NCBI RefSeq assembly: GCF_018131015.1
Contig: NZ_JAFCJJ010000001.1
Location: 310,001-374,000, forward strand
Direction: 5' to 3'
Source: Bradyrhizobium diazoefficiens
Lineage (GTDB): Bacteria > Pseudomonadota > Alphaproteobacteria > Rhizobiales > Xanthobacteraceae
DNA length: 64,000 nucleotides
Shown here: positions 1 to 8,867 of the stretch, piece after piece
How the letters are laid out: every line of letters begins with the position of its first letter
Numbering within the stretch: the stretch's first letter is position 1
Position numbers and translations under genes: made by a program
Notes under the pieces: model-generated
The model's input: only the letters and a program-made list of their open reading frames with translations
What the model was told of the DNA's origin: nothing
Database searches by the model: none

Positions 1-1
1 C

Positions 2-220
2 GCCAATTTCTTCTGGCGCGGGCTTCCGGTCGACGTTGTGGTTCCGGCTGGAGAGCGTCCCAAGCAGAAGGCTCTGGAGTGGCTGACGAAGTTCTGCGCG
101 GAGCGGAAGCGGCTCCTGGTCTACCAAATCGGGGACGACTGGTTCGCATTCGGTCCACCCGCCTTCCAGACGGACATTTCCGAGCGCCTTGGGCGCGGCG
201 AGAAGCCTTGGGGCGACTGA
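2..220 (+). CDS. Hypothetical protein, 5' end cut by window edge
   Basis: An open frame runs from the first complete codon at position 2 to a TGA at 218-220, giving 72 residues with no in-frame stop at the left edge, so the gene probably begins upstream. A GTG at 38 is a possible internal start, but the preceding codons (ANFFWRGLPVDV) read like ordinary protein. The product is small and mixed-charge, ends in KPWGD, and has no signal peptide or membrane segment. I do not recognise the family. Confidence 0.45.
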   Translation, partial: ANFFWRGLPVDVVVPAGERPKQKALEWLTKFCAERKRLLVYQIGDDWFAFGPPAFQTDISERLGRGEKPWGD

Positions 221-389
221 CACCCGATTTGTGACTGCTCAACTGCCGCAAATTGCTATGCGACAGATCGACGCGAAAGATTTTTTGGCAGGAATAGTTG
301 CAAAAATAACACGGTTCCAAGAAAGGTAATTCAACCTCCGCGATAAATCTGTTATGTGGCATGTGGCATACACTAGCTTCCTTTTTATC

Positions 390-411
390 CCGGACCCGTC
401 AGATGGTCCGG
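390..411 (+). promoter_or_regulatory. Hairpin in the porin 5' leader
   Basis: CCGGACC (390-396) and GGTCCGG (405-411) form a perfect 7-bp inverted repeat with an 8-nt loop, ending about 8 nt before the AGGGGA ribosome-binding site of the porin gene. The rest of the 210-bp gap (221-430) is AT-richer than its surroundings, as expected for a promoter, but no clear -35/-10 pair can be fixed. A leader hairpin so close to the start could affect mRNA stability or translation, as is known for porin mRNAs; this is inference. Confidence 0.4.
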
Positions 412-430
412 CAGATAAAGGGGAAACCAG

Positions 431-2080
431 ATGAGGAAGGCCTTCCTGCTCGGAACGGGCTTTGCTGCCCTATGCGCGACATCCCTCAATCAGCCACTGC
501 GCGCCGCGACGCTTGACGACGTCATTGCGCGTCTCGATGCGCTCGAACGCAGCAACGCCAAGCTCGCAAAGGAGAACGCGCAGCTTCGCGAACGCGTCAA
601 TCGCATGGGCGAACCGAGGGCCGCGGCGGTCGCGGCTGCGCCGGCGTCGCCCAAGGGCAACCCGGTGCTGCACGCCGCGGTGGCACCGTCGCCTTCGCCG
701 GCGCCGGCAGCCGAGCACACGGTCGTCAGCATCGGTGGCGCGCCTCTCTACACCAAGGCGGCCGGAGGCAATGCGTTCATCGACAACACCACCGTGACGC
801 TCTACGGCCATGTCGATCTCTCCGGAGACATCTTCAATCCAGGCGTCTACGACCAGGGCACCAAGCTCGGCGTCTCCAGCAACCTCACTTACTTCGGCGT
901 GCGCGCGCGTCACAATCTAGAACCTTACGGCATGCCGGGCTGGGCGGCGGTTGCGCAGTTCGAGTCCCTGGTCGAAGTGGCGTCGGTGCCCACCGAGCGC
1001 GCTGCGTTCGGCACACGCGACAGCTTCCTCGGCATGGAGAGCCCATGGGGTGCGATCAAGGCGGGCAAGGCCGACACGCCCTACAAGAAGGCGACGGCGA
1101 AGTTTGATCCGTTCTCTGCGACGCTTGGCGACTACAACTCGATCATGGGCAACACCGGCGGCGACCTCCGCGCCGAGTTCGATTGGCGTGCGCCACACGC
1201 GATCTGGTATGAATCGCCGGTATGGTACGGATTCCAGGCCGCGATCATGTTCTCGCCGGGACAGAACACGGCGAAGGACAACAGCGACTTTGCGCTCGGC
1301 GACTTCAATTGTCCGGGCACATCGGCGCGCGGCTCCGGCTCAGGCTTCCCGCTCACGTCGGCACCCGAAGGCTGTACCGACGGCTCCTATGGCAATCTCT
1401 ACAGCGCGTCGCTGACCTACAACCAGGGGCCCTTCACCGCGGTCGGCGCGTTCGAACTGCATGAAGGCACCAACCGCACCGGCGACGAGGCGGTCACACC
1501 ACTCAGCAATGGCGGTGTTCTGATCGTGCCGCCGGGCTCGGTCGGCATCGCCAATGAATGGGCCGCGAAGGTCGGCGCGGGCTACAGGTTCAGCGACGTG
1601 ATCGGCACCTTGCAGCTCTACGGCATCTATGAGGTGCTGCGCCGCGAACATACGGTTGCCGCCTTCAACGAGCGCTCGCGCGACGGCTACTTCCTGAGCG
1701 CGACCCAGTCCGTCGACAGATGGGACATCAGCGCGTCATGGGCGCACGCCAATTCGTCGCCAGGCTCGCCCGGCACCGGCGTGCTCAACGCTTATCCCGT
1801 CGCCGGTGTCCCGGTCTCGGCTCCGGCCGGTGCCGCCGACTTCGCGCTCAACACGCTGGACTCGAGCGCGGACCAGTATGCGCTGGGCGTGAAGTATCAC
1901 TTCAGCCCATTCGTGTCCTGGTACCTGGTCGGCAGCTACCTCCGTAACGGACCGGGCGCACACTACTGCCTCGGCGTCAGCGGGCACGGCTATGGCGTCT
2001 GCGGCCGCGATGCCAACAACAACGTCGTTGCCGGCAACAAGACCGAAGCGGTTACGACCGGCATGACGTTCGACTTCTGA
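431..2080 (+). CDS. Outer-membrane porin (general bacterial porin type)
   Basis: The 549-residue precursor should form a beta-barrel channel in the outer membrane for small hydrophilic solutes. Residues 1-25 are a signal peptide ending in LRAA. Residues about 28-60 are a short heptad-like coiled coil (LDDVIARLDALERSNAKLAK), then comes an Ala/Pro-rich linker. From about residue 120 (VTLYGHVDLSGD) the sequence alternates aromatic and polar residues in the porin pattern (YFGVRARHNL, FLGMESPWGAIKAGK) and ends in a C-terminal Phe (TTGMTFDF), the usual barrel-assembly signal. The start is supported by an AGGGGA box 7-10 nt upstream. It is followed by a strong hairpin at 2100. The pattern resembles Gram-negative porins of the Porin_4 class; substrate unknown. 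Confidence 0.85.
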   Translation: MRKAFLLGTGFAALCATSLNQPLRAATLDDVIARLDALERSNAKLAKENAQLRERVNRMGEPRAAAVAAAPASPKGNPVLHAAVAPSPSPAPAAEHTVVSIGGAPLYTKAAGGNAFIDNTTVTLYGHVDLSGDIFNPGVYDQGTKLGVSSNLTYFGVRARHNLEPYGMPGWAAVAQFESLVEVASVPTERAAFGTRDSFLGMESPWGAIKAGKADTPYKKATAKFDPFSATLGDYNSIMGNTGGDLRAEFDWRAPHAIWYESPVWYGFQAAIMFSPGQNTAKDNSDFALGDFNCPGTSARGSGSGFPLTSAPEGCTDGSYGNLYSASLTYNQGPFTAVGAFELHEGTNRTGDEAVTPLSNGGVLIVPPGSVGIANEWAAKVGAGYRFSDVIGTLQLYGIYEVLRREHTVAAFNERSRDGYFLSATQSVDRWDISASWAHANSSPGSPGTGVLNAYPVAGVPVSAPAGAADFALNTLDSSADQYALGVKYHFSPFVSWYLVGSYLRNGPGAHYCLGVSGHGYGVCGRDANNNVVAGNKTEAVTTGMTFDF

Positions 2081-2099
2081 GCGGCGACGACATCCAAGA

Positions 2100-2123
2100 A
2101 AGGGGAGCCTCATGGCTCCCCTT
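2100..2123. terminator. Terminator hairpin between convergent genes
   Basis: AAGGGGAGCC (2100-2109) and GGCTCCCCTT (2114-2123) form a perfect 10-bp stem with a TCAT loop, 20 nt after the porin stop and 25 nt from the stop of the opposing hydrolase gene. On the minus strand the stem runs into TTTCTTGG, a short U-rich tail, so it best fits as terminator of the hydrolase, but it may serve both genes. Confidence 0.7.
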
Positions 2124-2147
2124 GCTGGTAGACACGCGGTCGCTCCC

Positions 2148-3044
2148 TCACTCCCGCTGGATCCATTCCGCTACCCCGCGCCACAGCGTGTCGCGGTGGT
2201 CGGGGCGGAAGACGCCGAAATGGCCGATCGCCTTGGCGCCGACGTCGGAGGGCTTGATCGTCATCACCTCCGGCGTGATCGCGGTGAAGCCCGACGTCAG
2301 CAGCTCGACCGCCGGCCGCGTCGCCCAGGGGTCGTCTGAGAAGCACAGCGCGCGCAGCTCGCCCTTGAACTTTGCGAAATTGGCAAGCGCCGGCAGCTTT
2401 GAATCGAACAGATAGCGCGGGCTCGAGACCCACTCGGCCCATTGCAGGAAGACGCCCTTGGGCAGGTCCTCGCCGATGCCGGCCCAGCCCGGTGCGTAAC
2501 CGAGCGCGTGGGCGAGGGGGACGCCGAAGAAGTTCATGAAGGCGTAGACGCGATATTTTTCCGGCGAGGTCATCAGCCGCCAGGTCGCGGCCTGCGAGGC
2601 CAGAAACAGCGCGCGCGAGATTTCGCTGTTGTTCCCGATCAGCCCCAGCGCCTGGCCGCCGAAGGAATGGCCGACATAGGCGAGCGGTACGCTGTGATAA
2701 CGCTCGCGCATCCAGCGCACCGCGGCGGTGACGTCGAGCGCGGCCCAGTCCGACATCGAGGCCTTGAAGCCGACCAGCGATTTCGGCTGGTTGTAGCCGA
2801 CCATCGCCGGCCGCCGGGAGTCGCCGATGCCGCGATAGTCGTAGGTCAGCACCGCACAGCCGCGATGGGCGAGGTAGGAGGCAAAGCCGCGATAGATTTT
2901 TCGCGGGACGGCGGTGGCCGAATTGATCAGCACGGCATGCCGCTTGGCGCCGCGCGGCAGGAACAGGGTGCCGGTCAGCGCATAGCCGTCGGTCGCCGGA
3001 AAGGTGATGTCGTCGATGAAGACGTCGTCGCGTGCCGCGTCCAT
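2148..3044 (-). CDS. Alpha/beta hydrolase (COG4757-like)
   Basis: A 298-residue cytoplasmic alpha/beta-fold hydrolase. The nucleophile elbow is GHSFGG ([13 protein letters not shown]) and a likely catalytic histidine lies near the C-terminus in RPDHRDTLW. The N-terminal half has the DYRGIGDS stretch typical of serine hydrolases of this group. The ATG at 3044 begins [12 protein letters not shown]. The open frame extends a further 113 codons upstream, but that part is low-complexity, Arg/Pro-rich and overlaps the divergent DAHP synthase gene, so it is excluded. Substrate unknown. Confidence 0.75.
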   Translation of the reverse strand: MDAARDDVFIDDITFPATDGYALTGTLFLPRGAKRHAVLINSATAVPRKIYRGFASYLAHRGCAVLTYDYRGIGDSRRPAMVGYNQPKSLVGFKASMSDWAALDVTAAVRWMRERYHSVPLAYVGHSFGGQALGLIGNNSEISRALFLASQAATWRLMTSPEKYRVYAFMNFFGVPLAHALGYAPGWAGIGEDLPKGVFLQWAEWVSSPRYLFDSKLPALANFAKFKGELRALCFSDDPWATRPAVELLTSGFTAITPEVMTIKPSDVGAKAIGHFGVFRPDHRDTLWRGVAEWIQRE

Positions 3045-3226
3045 GGGCGGAAGGTGTCCTCGGCCGAATTCCCCTGGATCCCAGCAAATGCGAATTTGGC
3101 TTTGCCTGCAAGGGTTTGCAGTGCGAAATGGATTTACAACTGGCGGCGGGGGATCAGCCTGTGTATAAGGCGGCGCTCGCAACCCACAGATCAGGTTGCA
3201 CTTTTTTGCTTCACGGAGAGATTGCG

Positions 3227-4615
3227 ATGTCCGAGCGGTGGACGCCCGAGTCCTGGCGCGAAAAGCCGGTGCTCCAGGTGCCCGATTATCCCGACGCCAA
3301 GGCGCTGGCCGACGTGGAGGCGCAGCTTGCGACCTTTCCGCCGCTGGTGTTCGCGGGCGAGGCGCGCAATCTGAAGAAAGCACTGGCGCGGGTTGCGGCC
3401 GGCGACGCCTTCCTGCTCCAGGGCGGCGATTGCGCCGAGAGCTTTGCCGAGCATGGCGCCAACAACATCCGCGATTTCTTCCGCGTGCTGCTGCAGATGG
3501 CGGTGGTGCTCACCTACGCGGGCGCGGTGCCCGTGGTGAAGGTCGGCCGCATCGCCGGCCAGTTCGCAAAGCCGCGCTCGTCGCCGACCGAGAAGGTGGG
3601 TGGTGTCGAACTGCCGAGCTATCGCGGCGACATCGTCAACGACATCGCCTTCACCAGGGAAGCGCGCGTTCCGGATCCGCAGCGCCAGCTCATGGCCTAC
3701 CGCCAGTCGGCCGCGACGCTGAACCTGCTCCGCGCCTTCGCCACCGGCGGCTTCGCCAATCTCGGCAGCGTGCATCAATGGATGCTCGGCTTCCTCAAGG
3801 ACAGTCCGCAGTCCCGCCGATACAAGGAGCTGGCCGACCGCATCTCGGACGCGCTCAACTTCATGCGCGCCTGCGGCCTCGATCTGGAGAGCCACCCCGA
3901 ACTGCGCGCCACCGATTTCTATACCAGCCACGAGGCGCTGCTGCTCGGCTACGAGCAGGCCATGACCCGCGTCGATTCCACCACCGGCGACTGGTACGCG
4001 ACCTCGGGCCACATGATCTGGATCGGCGACCGCACCCGCCAGCTCGACCACGGCCATGTCGAATATTTCCGCGGCATCAAGAACCCGATCGGCCTCAAAT
4101 GCGGCCCGTCGCTCAAGCCCGACGAGCTCTTGAAGCTGATCGACGTGCTCAACCCGGACAACGAGCCGGGCCGGCTGACGCTGATCAGCCGCTTCGGCTC
4201 CGACAAGGTCGCCGAGCACCTGCCGAACCTGATCCGCGCCGTGAAACGCGAGGGCAGGGTGGTGGTCTGGTCCTGCGATCCCATGCACGGCAACACCATC
4301 ACCTCGACCACGGGCTACAAGACCCGGCCGTTCGACCGCATCCTGTCGGAGGTGAAGTCGTTCTTCGCGATCCATGCCGCCGAAGGCACCCATGCCGGCG
4401 GCGTGCATCTTGAGATGACCGGCAAGGACGTCACCGAGTGCCTCGGCGGCGCCCGCGCGATTACGGACGAGGACCTCAACGACCGCTACCACACGGTCTG
4501 CGATCCCCGCCTCAACGCCGAGCAATCCATCGACATGGCTTTCCTGGTCGCCGAGCTCCTCAAGCAGGAGCGCGCCGGCAAGGCGAGACCGATGCCGGTC
4601 GCAGCGGGGCTCTAA
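3227..4615 (+). CDS. aroG: Class II 3-deoxy-7-phosphoheptulonate (DAHP) synthase
   Basis: It condenses phosphoenolpyruvate with erythrose 4-phosphate to DAHP, the first step of the shikimate pathway. The 462-residue protein is the usual length of the class II (plant/mycobacterial) type. Visible family motifs are [12 protein letters not shown] with the metal-binding Cys, [39 protein letters not shown] (metal His), [15 protein letters not shown] (metal Glu) and CDPRLN (metal Asp). The ATG at 3227 has a GGAGAG box at 3215-3220; an in-frame upstream extension to 3032 runs through the promoter region and is rejected. The next gene starts 4 nt after the stop, so aroG and dgkA are probably cotranscribed. 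Confidence 0.93.
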   Translation: MSERWTPESWREKPVLQVPDYPDAKALADVEAQLATFPPLVFAGEARNLKKALARVAAGDAFLLQGGDCAESFAEHGANNIRDFFRVLLQMAVVLTYAGAVPVVKVGRIAGQFAKPRSSPTEKVGGVELPSYRGDIVNDIAFTREARVPDPQRQLMAYRQSAATLNLLRAFATGGFANLGSVHQWMLGFLKDSPQSRRYKELADRISDALNFMRACGLDLESHPELRATDFYTSHEALLLGYEQAMTRVDSTTGDWYATSGHMIWIGDRTRQLDHGHVEYFRGIKNPIGLKCGPSLKPDELLKLIDVLNPDNEPGRLTLISRFGSDKVAEHLPNLIRAVKREGRVVVWSCDPMHGNTITSTTGYKTRPFDRILSEVKSFFAIHAAEGTHAGGVHLEMTGKDVTECLGGARAITDEDLNDRYHTVCDPRLNAEQSIDMAFLVAELLKQERAGKARPMPVAAGL

Positions 4616-4619
4616 AACC

Positions 4620-4973
4620 TTGCTGCGGATCTGGAAGGCCACGATCAATTCACGCAACGGTCTGGCCTTTGCGTTCCGCTCGGAGCAGGCCGTCCGCGAG
4701 GAGATCGTTGCGCTCCTCCTGTCAGTGCCGGTGGCCTGGTTTATCGCGGCGACCGCGATGCGCGCGGTCGAGCTGGTCTGTGCGGTTGCGTTCGTGCTGA
4801 CGGTCGAGCTGCTCAACACGGCGATCGAGAAGCTCGCCGACCGGCTGACCATGGATCACGACAAGCAGATCGGCCGGGTCAAGGACATGGGCTCGGCCGC
4901 AGTCGGCGTCGCGCTGCTGATGGCCGGCGCGTTCTGGATCTTCGCCATCGTCGAGCGACTGGGGTTCCTCTGA
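4620..4973 (+). CDS. dgkA: Diacylglycerol kinase, small integral membrane type
   Basis: The 117-residue inner-membrane enzyme phosphorylates diacylglycerol to phosphatidate for phospholipid recycling. It has three hydrophobic segments and the family signature ELLNTAIEKLADRL followed by KDMGSAAVGVAL. These correspond to the active-site Glu/Asn region and the KD-GSAAV motif of E. coli DgkA. The likely start is a TTG at 4620, only 4 nt after the aroG stop. No ATG is placed to give the conserved N-terminal amphipathic helix (LRIWKATINSRNGL). This suggests translational coupling to aroG, with the GGGG at the aroG end serving as ribosome-binding site. Confidence 0.88.
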   Translation: MLRIWKATINSRNGLAFAFRSEQAVREEIVALLLSVPVAWFIAATAMRAVELVCAVAFVLTVELLNTAIEKLADRLTMDHDKQIGRVKDMGSAAVGVALLMAGAFWIFAIVERLGFL

Positions 4974-4989
4974 TCGGAGCGCGGCGGCC

Positions 4990-6747
4990 ATGACCGAACG
5001 TCTCAACGCCTTCGCGGTCACGCTCGCCCAGCTCAATCCGACCGTGGGCGACATCGCGGGCAATGCCGCGAAGGTGCGGGCCGCGCGTGCGCGCGCCCAG
5101 GCCGACGGCGCCGATCTCGTGCTGTTTCCGGAATTGTTCATCGCCGGCTATCCGCCGGAGGACCTGGTCCTGAAGCCGGCCTTCCAGGCGGCCTGCCGCG
5201 CCGCGATCGAGAGCCTCGCGCGCGAGACCGCCGACGGCGGCCCGGCCATGCTGGTCGGCACGCCCTGGGTCGAGGACGGCAAGCTCTACAATGCCTGCGC
5301 GCTGCTGGACGGCGGCCGCATCGCCGCACTGCGCTTCAAATGCAATCTGCCGAACTATGGCGTGTTCGACGAGAAGCGGCTGTTTTCTCGCGGCCCTGCC
5401 GCAGGCCCGGTCACCGTGCGCGGCGTGCGCCTCGGCGTGCCGGTCTGCGAGGACATCTGGCTGGAGGAATCCGGGGACTACGAGAATATCGTCGAGACGC
5501 TGGCCGAGACCGGCGCCGAGATCATCCTGGTGCCGAACGCCTCGCCCTATGCCCGCGACAAGAACGACGTGCGCCTGTCGGTCGTGGTTGCCCGGGTTAC
5601 CGAGAGCGGCCTGCCGCTGGTCTATCTCAACCAGGTTTGCGGCCAGGACGAGCTGGTGTTCGACGGCGCCTCCTTCGCGCTCAACGGCGACCTGTCGCTT
5701 GCGGCGCAACTGCCGGCGTTCGCGGAAGCAATCGTCACGCTGCGTTTCACCCGGAGCGGCGACGACTGGCGCTGCACGGGGCCGGTTGCGGAGCAACTCG
5801 AGGGCGACCAGGCCGACTACGCCGCCTGTGTGCTGGGCCTGCGCGACTATGTCGCCAAGAACGGCTTTCCCGGCGTGCTGCTCGGCATTTCCGGCGGCAT
5901 CGACTCGGCGCTGTGCGCAGCGATCGCGGTCGACGCGCTCGGTGTCGACCAGGTGCATGGGGTGATGCTGCCTTATCACTACACGGCGCCTCAATCGATT
6001 GCCGACGCAGGCGAGCTCGCGGGCCACCTCGGCATCCGCTACGAGGTCTTGCCCATCGCCGAAGCCGTGAACGGGTTCGAGGCCATCCTGTCCGGCCTCT
6101 TCGAGCATCTGCCGCCCGATATCACCGAGGAAAACCTGCAGGCCCGTACTCGCGGCACGCTCCTGATGGCCATCTCCAACAAGACCGGGCTGATGGTGGC
6201 GACCACCGGCAACAAGTCGGAAATGTCGGTCGGCTACGCCACGCTCTATGGCGACATGAATGGCGGCTTCAACCCGATCAAGGACATCTACAAGACGCAG
6301 GTGTTCCGCCTGGCGCGCCTGCGCAATGTCTGGAAGCCGGAGGGGGCGCTCGGGCCCGCCGGCGAGGTCATTCCGCCCGACATCATCACGCGGCCGCCGA
6401 CGGCGGAGCTGCGCGAGAACCAGCGTGACGAGGACTCGCTGCCGCCTTACGAGGTGCTCGACGGCATCCTCGAACGCCTGGTCGAGCGCGAGGAGCCGCT
6501 CGAGGCGATCATCGCCGCCGGCTTCGACCGCGAGACCGTGAGCCGCATCGACCATCTCCTCAACGTCGCCGAATACAAGCGCCGCCAGGCCGCGCCCGGC
6601 GTGAAAGTGACGGCCCGAAATTTCGGCCGCGACCGCCGCTACCCCATCACCAACCGCTTTCGCGACAAGGGCGGCCAGCTCGCCGCACCCGACGAGACGC
6701 TGGTGTCGCGCGGGAGCCGGGCCTCGATCGACGCGTTCGAGGGGTAG
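4990..6747 (+). CDS. nadE: Glutamine-dependent NAD+ synthetase
   Basis: It makes NAD+ from deamido-NAD+, ATP and glutamine-derived ammonia. The 585-residue protein is the two-domain form. Residues 1 to about 270 are a nitrilase-type glutaminase with the Glu-Lys-Cys triad in LFPELFIAGYPPED, RFKCNLPNYGVFDE and VPVCEDIWLEE. Residues about 290-585 are the synthetase with P-loop GISGGIDSALCA and the NKSEMSVGYATLYGDMNGGF motif. It follows dgkA by 16 nt, with a GGAG box in the gap, so it likely belongs to the same transcript. A repeat element follows the stop. Confidence 0.95.
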   Translation: MTERLNAFAVTLAQLNPTVGDIAGNAAKVRAARARAQADGADLVLFPELFIAGYPPEDLVLKPAFQAACRAAIESLARETADGGPAMLVGTPWVEDGKLYNACALLDGGRIAALRFKCNLPNYGVFDEKRLFSRGPAAGPVTVRGVRLGVPVCEDIWLEESGDYENIVETLAETGAEIILVPNASPYARDKNDVRLSVVVARVTESGLPLVYLNQVCGQDELVFDGASFALNGDLSLAAQLPAFAEAIVTLRFTRSGDDWRCTGPVAEQLEGDQADYAACVLGLRDYVAKNGFPGVLLGISGGIDSALCAAIAVDALGVDQVHGVMLPYHYTAPQSIADAGELAGHLGIRYEVLPIAEAVNGFEAILSGLFEHLPPDITEENLQARTRGTLLMAISNKTGLMVATTGNKSEMSVGYATLYGDMNGGFNPIKDIYKTQVFRLARLRNVWKPEGALGPAGEVIPPDIITRPPTAELRENQRDEDSLPPYEVLDGILERLVEREEPLEAIIAAGFDRETVSRIDHLLNVAEYKRRQAAPGVKVTARNFGRDRRYPITNRFRDKGGQLAAPDETLVSRGSRASIDAFEG

Positions 6748-6797
6748 GAGGCTTACGGATGACTCTTCGGTACTGCGAGCGAGATGGACATTAATGT

Positions 6798-6950
6798 GCC
6801 CTCGCCCCTTGTGGGAGAGGGCCGCACCGCCGTCGAAACAGACTCGCTTGGGTGAGGGGTTCTGTCCGCGTATTCATGTACACGTGTGAGCGCGGATCGA
6901 ACCCCTCATCCGGCGCTTCGCGCCACCTTCTCCCACAAGGGGAGAAGGGA
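6798..6950. repeat. Palindromic intergenic repeat, family B copy 1
   Basis: An element of about 150 bp is bounded by the inverted arms GCCCCTTGTGGGAGAG (near 6804-6819) and CTTCTCCCACAAGGGG (near 6927-6942), with GGGTGAGGGGTT/AACCCCTCATCC as a second, inner pair. The same architecture recurs at 10897-11015 and 48424-48560. It fills the gap between the convergent nadE and DUF2865 genes. No protein is encoded. It looks like the REP/MITE-like repeats scattered through Bradyrhizobium genomes. Confidence 0.75.
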
Positions 6951-6958
6951 AGAGACGG

Positions 6959-8128
6959 CTACTTCTGCTGTTGCGGCAGGAAGCTCGGGCCGACCGAGCG
7001 GATCGGCTTGTTCTCGGATGAGGTCGTCGCCGGCGCCGTTTCGGCCGGCTGCGTTGCCGCCGGCGCGTTGGCCGTTGCCGCGCCCTTCTTGGCATTGGCC
7101 GCAGGCGCGCCCTTGTTGAGCCGCTGCTGCTGCATCTTCTTGGCGCTCTCCTCGGTGACGATGATGTCGCCCTGCTGCTCGACAGCAGCCTTGTCGTCGG
7201 CCGATTTCAGCGCGTCGGCCCAGCTCTGGCCCGCCGCCTTGCACGAGCAGGACGGGTTGAACTCGCTGCGGAATTTGAAGGCGGTCGGCAGCGCGGTGTA
7301 GGGCTGGCCGCCGATCGAGACCGCGGAGTTCATGTCCTCGCCGGGATTGCGGTGGGCGTAGAGCACGGCTTCCGCGGCGGGGCAGAGCGCCTTGCAGGTC
7401 TTCTCGTCGTCGGGAAAGCGCGCCGGCGTCGTGGCAAACGAGATCGGGAAATAGGCGCCGTCGCAGGTGCGCACGCACACGGTGCGGTAGGTGCCGGATT
7501 GCGGGCCGAGATCGGAAGGCGGCACGCCTTGCGGATTGTTGGGGTTGTTGCCGCCGAACAGATTGCTCAGGAAGTTGCCGCCCTGCGGCTGCGCGACGTT
7601 GGCATATTGCGGGCCGCAATTGTTCTGCGCCAGCGCCATCAGCACCGAGCGGCGCTGGTTGTCGTTTCCGGCGCCGAAGCCGCCGGGACCACCGGTGCGC
7701 AGGCGTTCGAGATTGGCGGTGATCTGGTCCAGATTGGCGCGCATCTGCTGGATCTGGGAGTTGACCGGGCCGCACTGCGCCGACTGATTGTTGAACAGCG
7801 AGAAGAAGCCGGAGGAATCGCAGCCCATGCGCTTGGCCTGCATGGTGACGCGGTCGAGCTCGGCCTGCTGGCGGCCCTGGGAATCCTGGTAGCGGCGGAT
7901 CTGCTCGTCGCGGGCTGGATCGCCGCTCGCCCCGCTGTTGAGCGCGGCGAGCTGGCCCTCCAGCCGCGCGCACATCGGGTTCGGCCCGAGCCCGTTCTGC
8001 CCGGGCGGGGGCGGCGGGCCGGCCTGCGCGAAGGCGCCGTCAGCGATCACGACCGTGCTCAAGAGCACGGCAGAGGCAATGAGGAAGCGAGCACGGGAGA
8101 GAGAGAACAATTCAGGCATATCCGCCAT
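6959..8128 (-). CDS. DUF2865 domain-containing secreted protein
   Basis: A predicted secreted protein of 389 residues (386 from the second Met). Residues about 10-35 are a signal peptide ending ADGAFAQ. The middle is Gln/Asn-rich and predicted helical (QQMRANLDQITANLERLRTGG). A Cys-containing core from about residue 215 (YRTVCVRTCDGAYFPISFAT, KTCKALCP, NPSCSCKAAGQSW) is the DUF2865 region as I know it from bradyrhizobia. The C-terminus is a low-complexity Ala/Pro/Thr tail. The inner ATG at 8119 (MPELFSLSR) is the better-spaced start. Function is unknown; the paired cysteines suggest a disulfide-bonded extracytoplasmic domain. Confidence 0.75.
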   Translation of the reverse strand: MADMPELFSLSRARFLIASAVLLSTVVIADGAFAQAGPPPPPGQNGLGPNPMCARLEGQLAALNSGASGDPARDEQIRRYQDSQGRQQAELDRVTMQAKRMGCDSSGFFSLFNNQSAQCGPVNSQIQQMRANLDQITANLERLRTGGPGGFGAGNDNQRRSVLMALAQNNCGPQYANVAQPQGGNFLSNLFGGNNPNNPQGVPPSDLGPQSGTYRTVCVRTCDGAYFPISFATTPARFPDDEKTCKALCPAAEAVLYAHRNPGEDMNSAVSIGGQPYTALPTAFKFRSEFNPSCSCKAAGQSWADALKSADDKAAVEQQGDIIVTEESAKKMQQQRLNKGAPAANAKKGAATANAPAATQPAETAPATTSSENKPIRSVGPSFLPQQQK

Positions 8129-8284
8129 TCTAGCGAGGTCACGGCCCCATGTGACATTGCAACGTGACTTTCCCCCCCGATTTGGGGAGCGAAAGCGCGC
8201 CCTCCAATAGCCGCTTCGCGCGGCATCGTCACGTCGTTTCAGGGGGCAGGAGCCGGGCCTAAGGCCCGCCAGTTCCGAACGAAA

Positions 8285-8581
8285 TCAGCGCTGGCAGGTG
8301 ATTGCGACATATTCATCGCAATGGCCATGGGAGCAGTTTGCGCCGGTTTTGGGGACGGAGCCGGTAATTTCGTCGGGATCGACCCGGCGATAGCTCGATG
8401 CCTGGGCAAAATCCCGTGACTGGCAATAGGTGCGCGCGACCTGGGCGCCGCATTTCTCGCCCCTGGCCAGGCACTGGTCGACGCCATAGCCGTCCGCCTG
8501 GTTGGCGATGATGAAGATGCGGGTCTCGGCGGACGCGGAGACGATGAAGGCGCTGGAAATGAGCGCAAGCAAAAATCGCAT
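8285..8581 (-). CDS. Small secreted Cys-rich protein
   Basis: A 98-residue precursor. Residues 1-18 (MRFLLALISSAFIVSASA) are a clean signal peptide, leaving about 80 residues with six cysteines (QCLARGEKCGAQ, TYCQSRDF, ANCSHGHCDEY, TCQR), which suggests disulfide bonds in the periplasm. The family is not recognised. The ATG at 8581 is the only start that keeps the signal sequence. Flanking gaps (8129-8284 and 8582-8867) show no other gene. Confidence 0.6.
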   Translation of the reverse strand: MRFLLALISSAFIVSASAETRIFIIANQADGYGVDQCLARGEKCGAQVARTYCQSRDFAQASSYRRVDPDEITGSVPKTGANCSHGHCDEYVAITCQR

Positions 8582-8867
8582 GAAAATACCGGGGCTGGGG
8601 AACCGCCGGCACCGAAAATAGGCTCAAAAGGTTAAGGATAACGAACCGCGAGGCTCGGGGTCGGTCGCATTGCGACGGACAAGGCGGCATTTTGCGGCTC
8701 CCTTGACGCAAGCCCGGTTCGTGGCCCATATGTGGCGCCATGAACGGTCTCCTCGCCATTTGCGCCATTTGCCGCGAGATTACGAGCTAGCGATTCGCTG
8801 GCTGGAGCCGTCTTTTCTCAAAGGTTGAGAGCCTTGGACGCCCGGCCAACAGCCGACGGGTATCCAT

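Noticed and set aside
3191..6555. Minus-strand frames of about 550 codons opposite aroG and nadE
   Set aside because: They are mirror frames of strongly conserved enzymes, with shadow-type composition.
6852..7301. Plus-strand 149-codon frame after nadE
   Set aside because: It starts inside a palindromic repeat and continues antisense to the DUF2865 gene.
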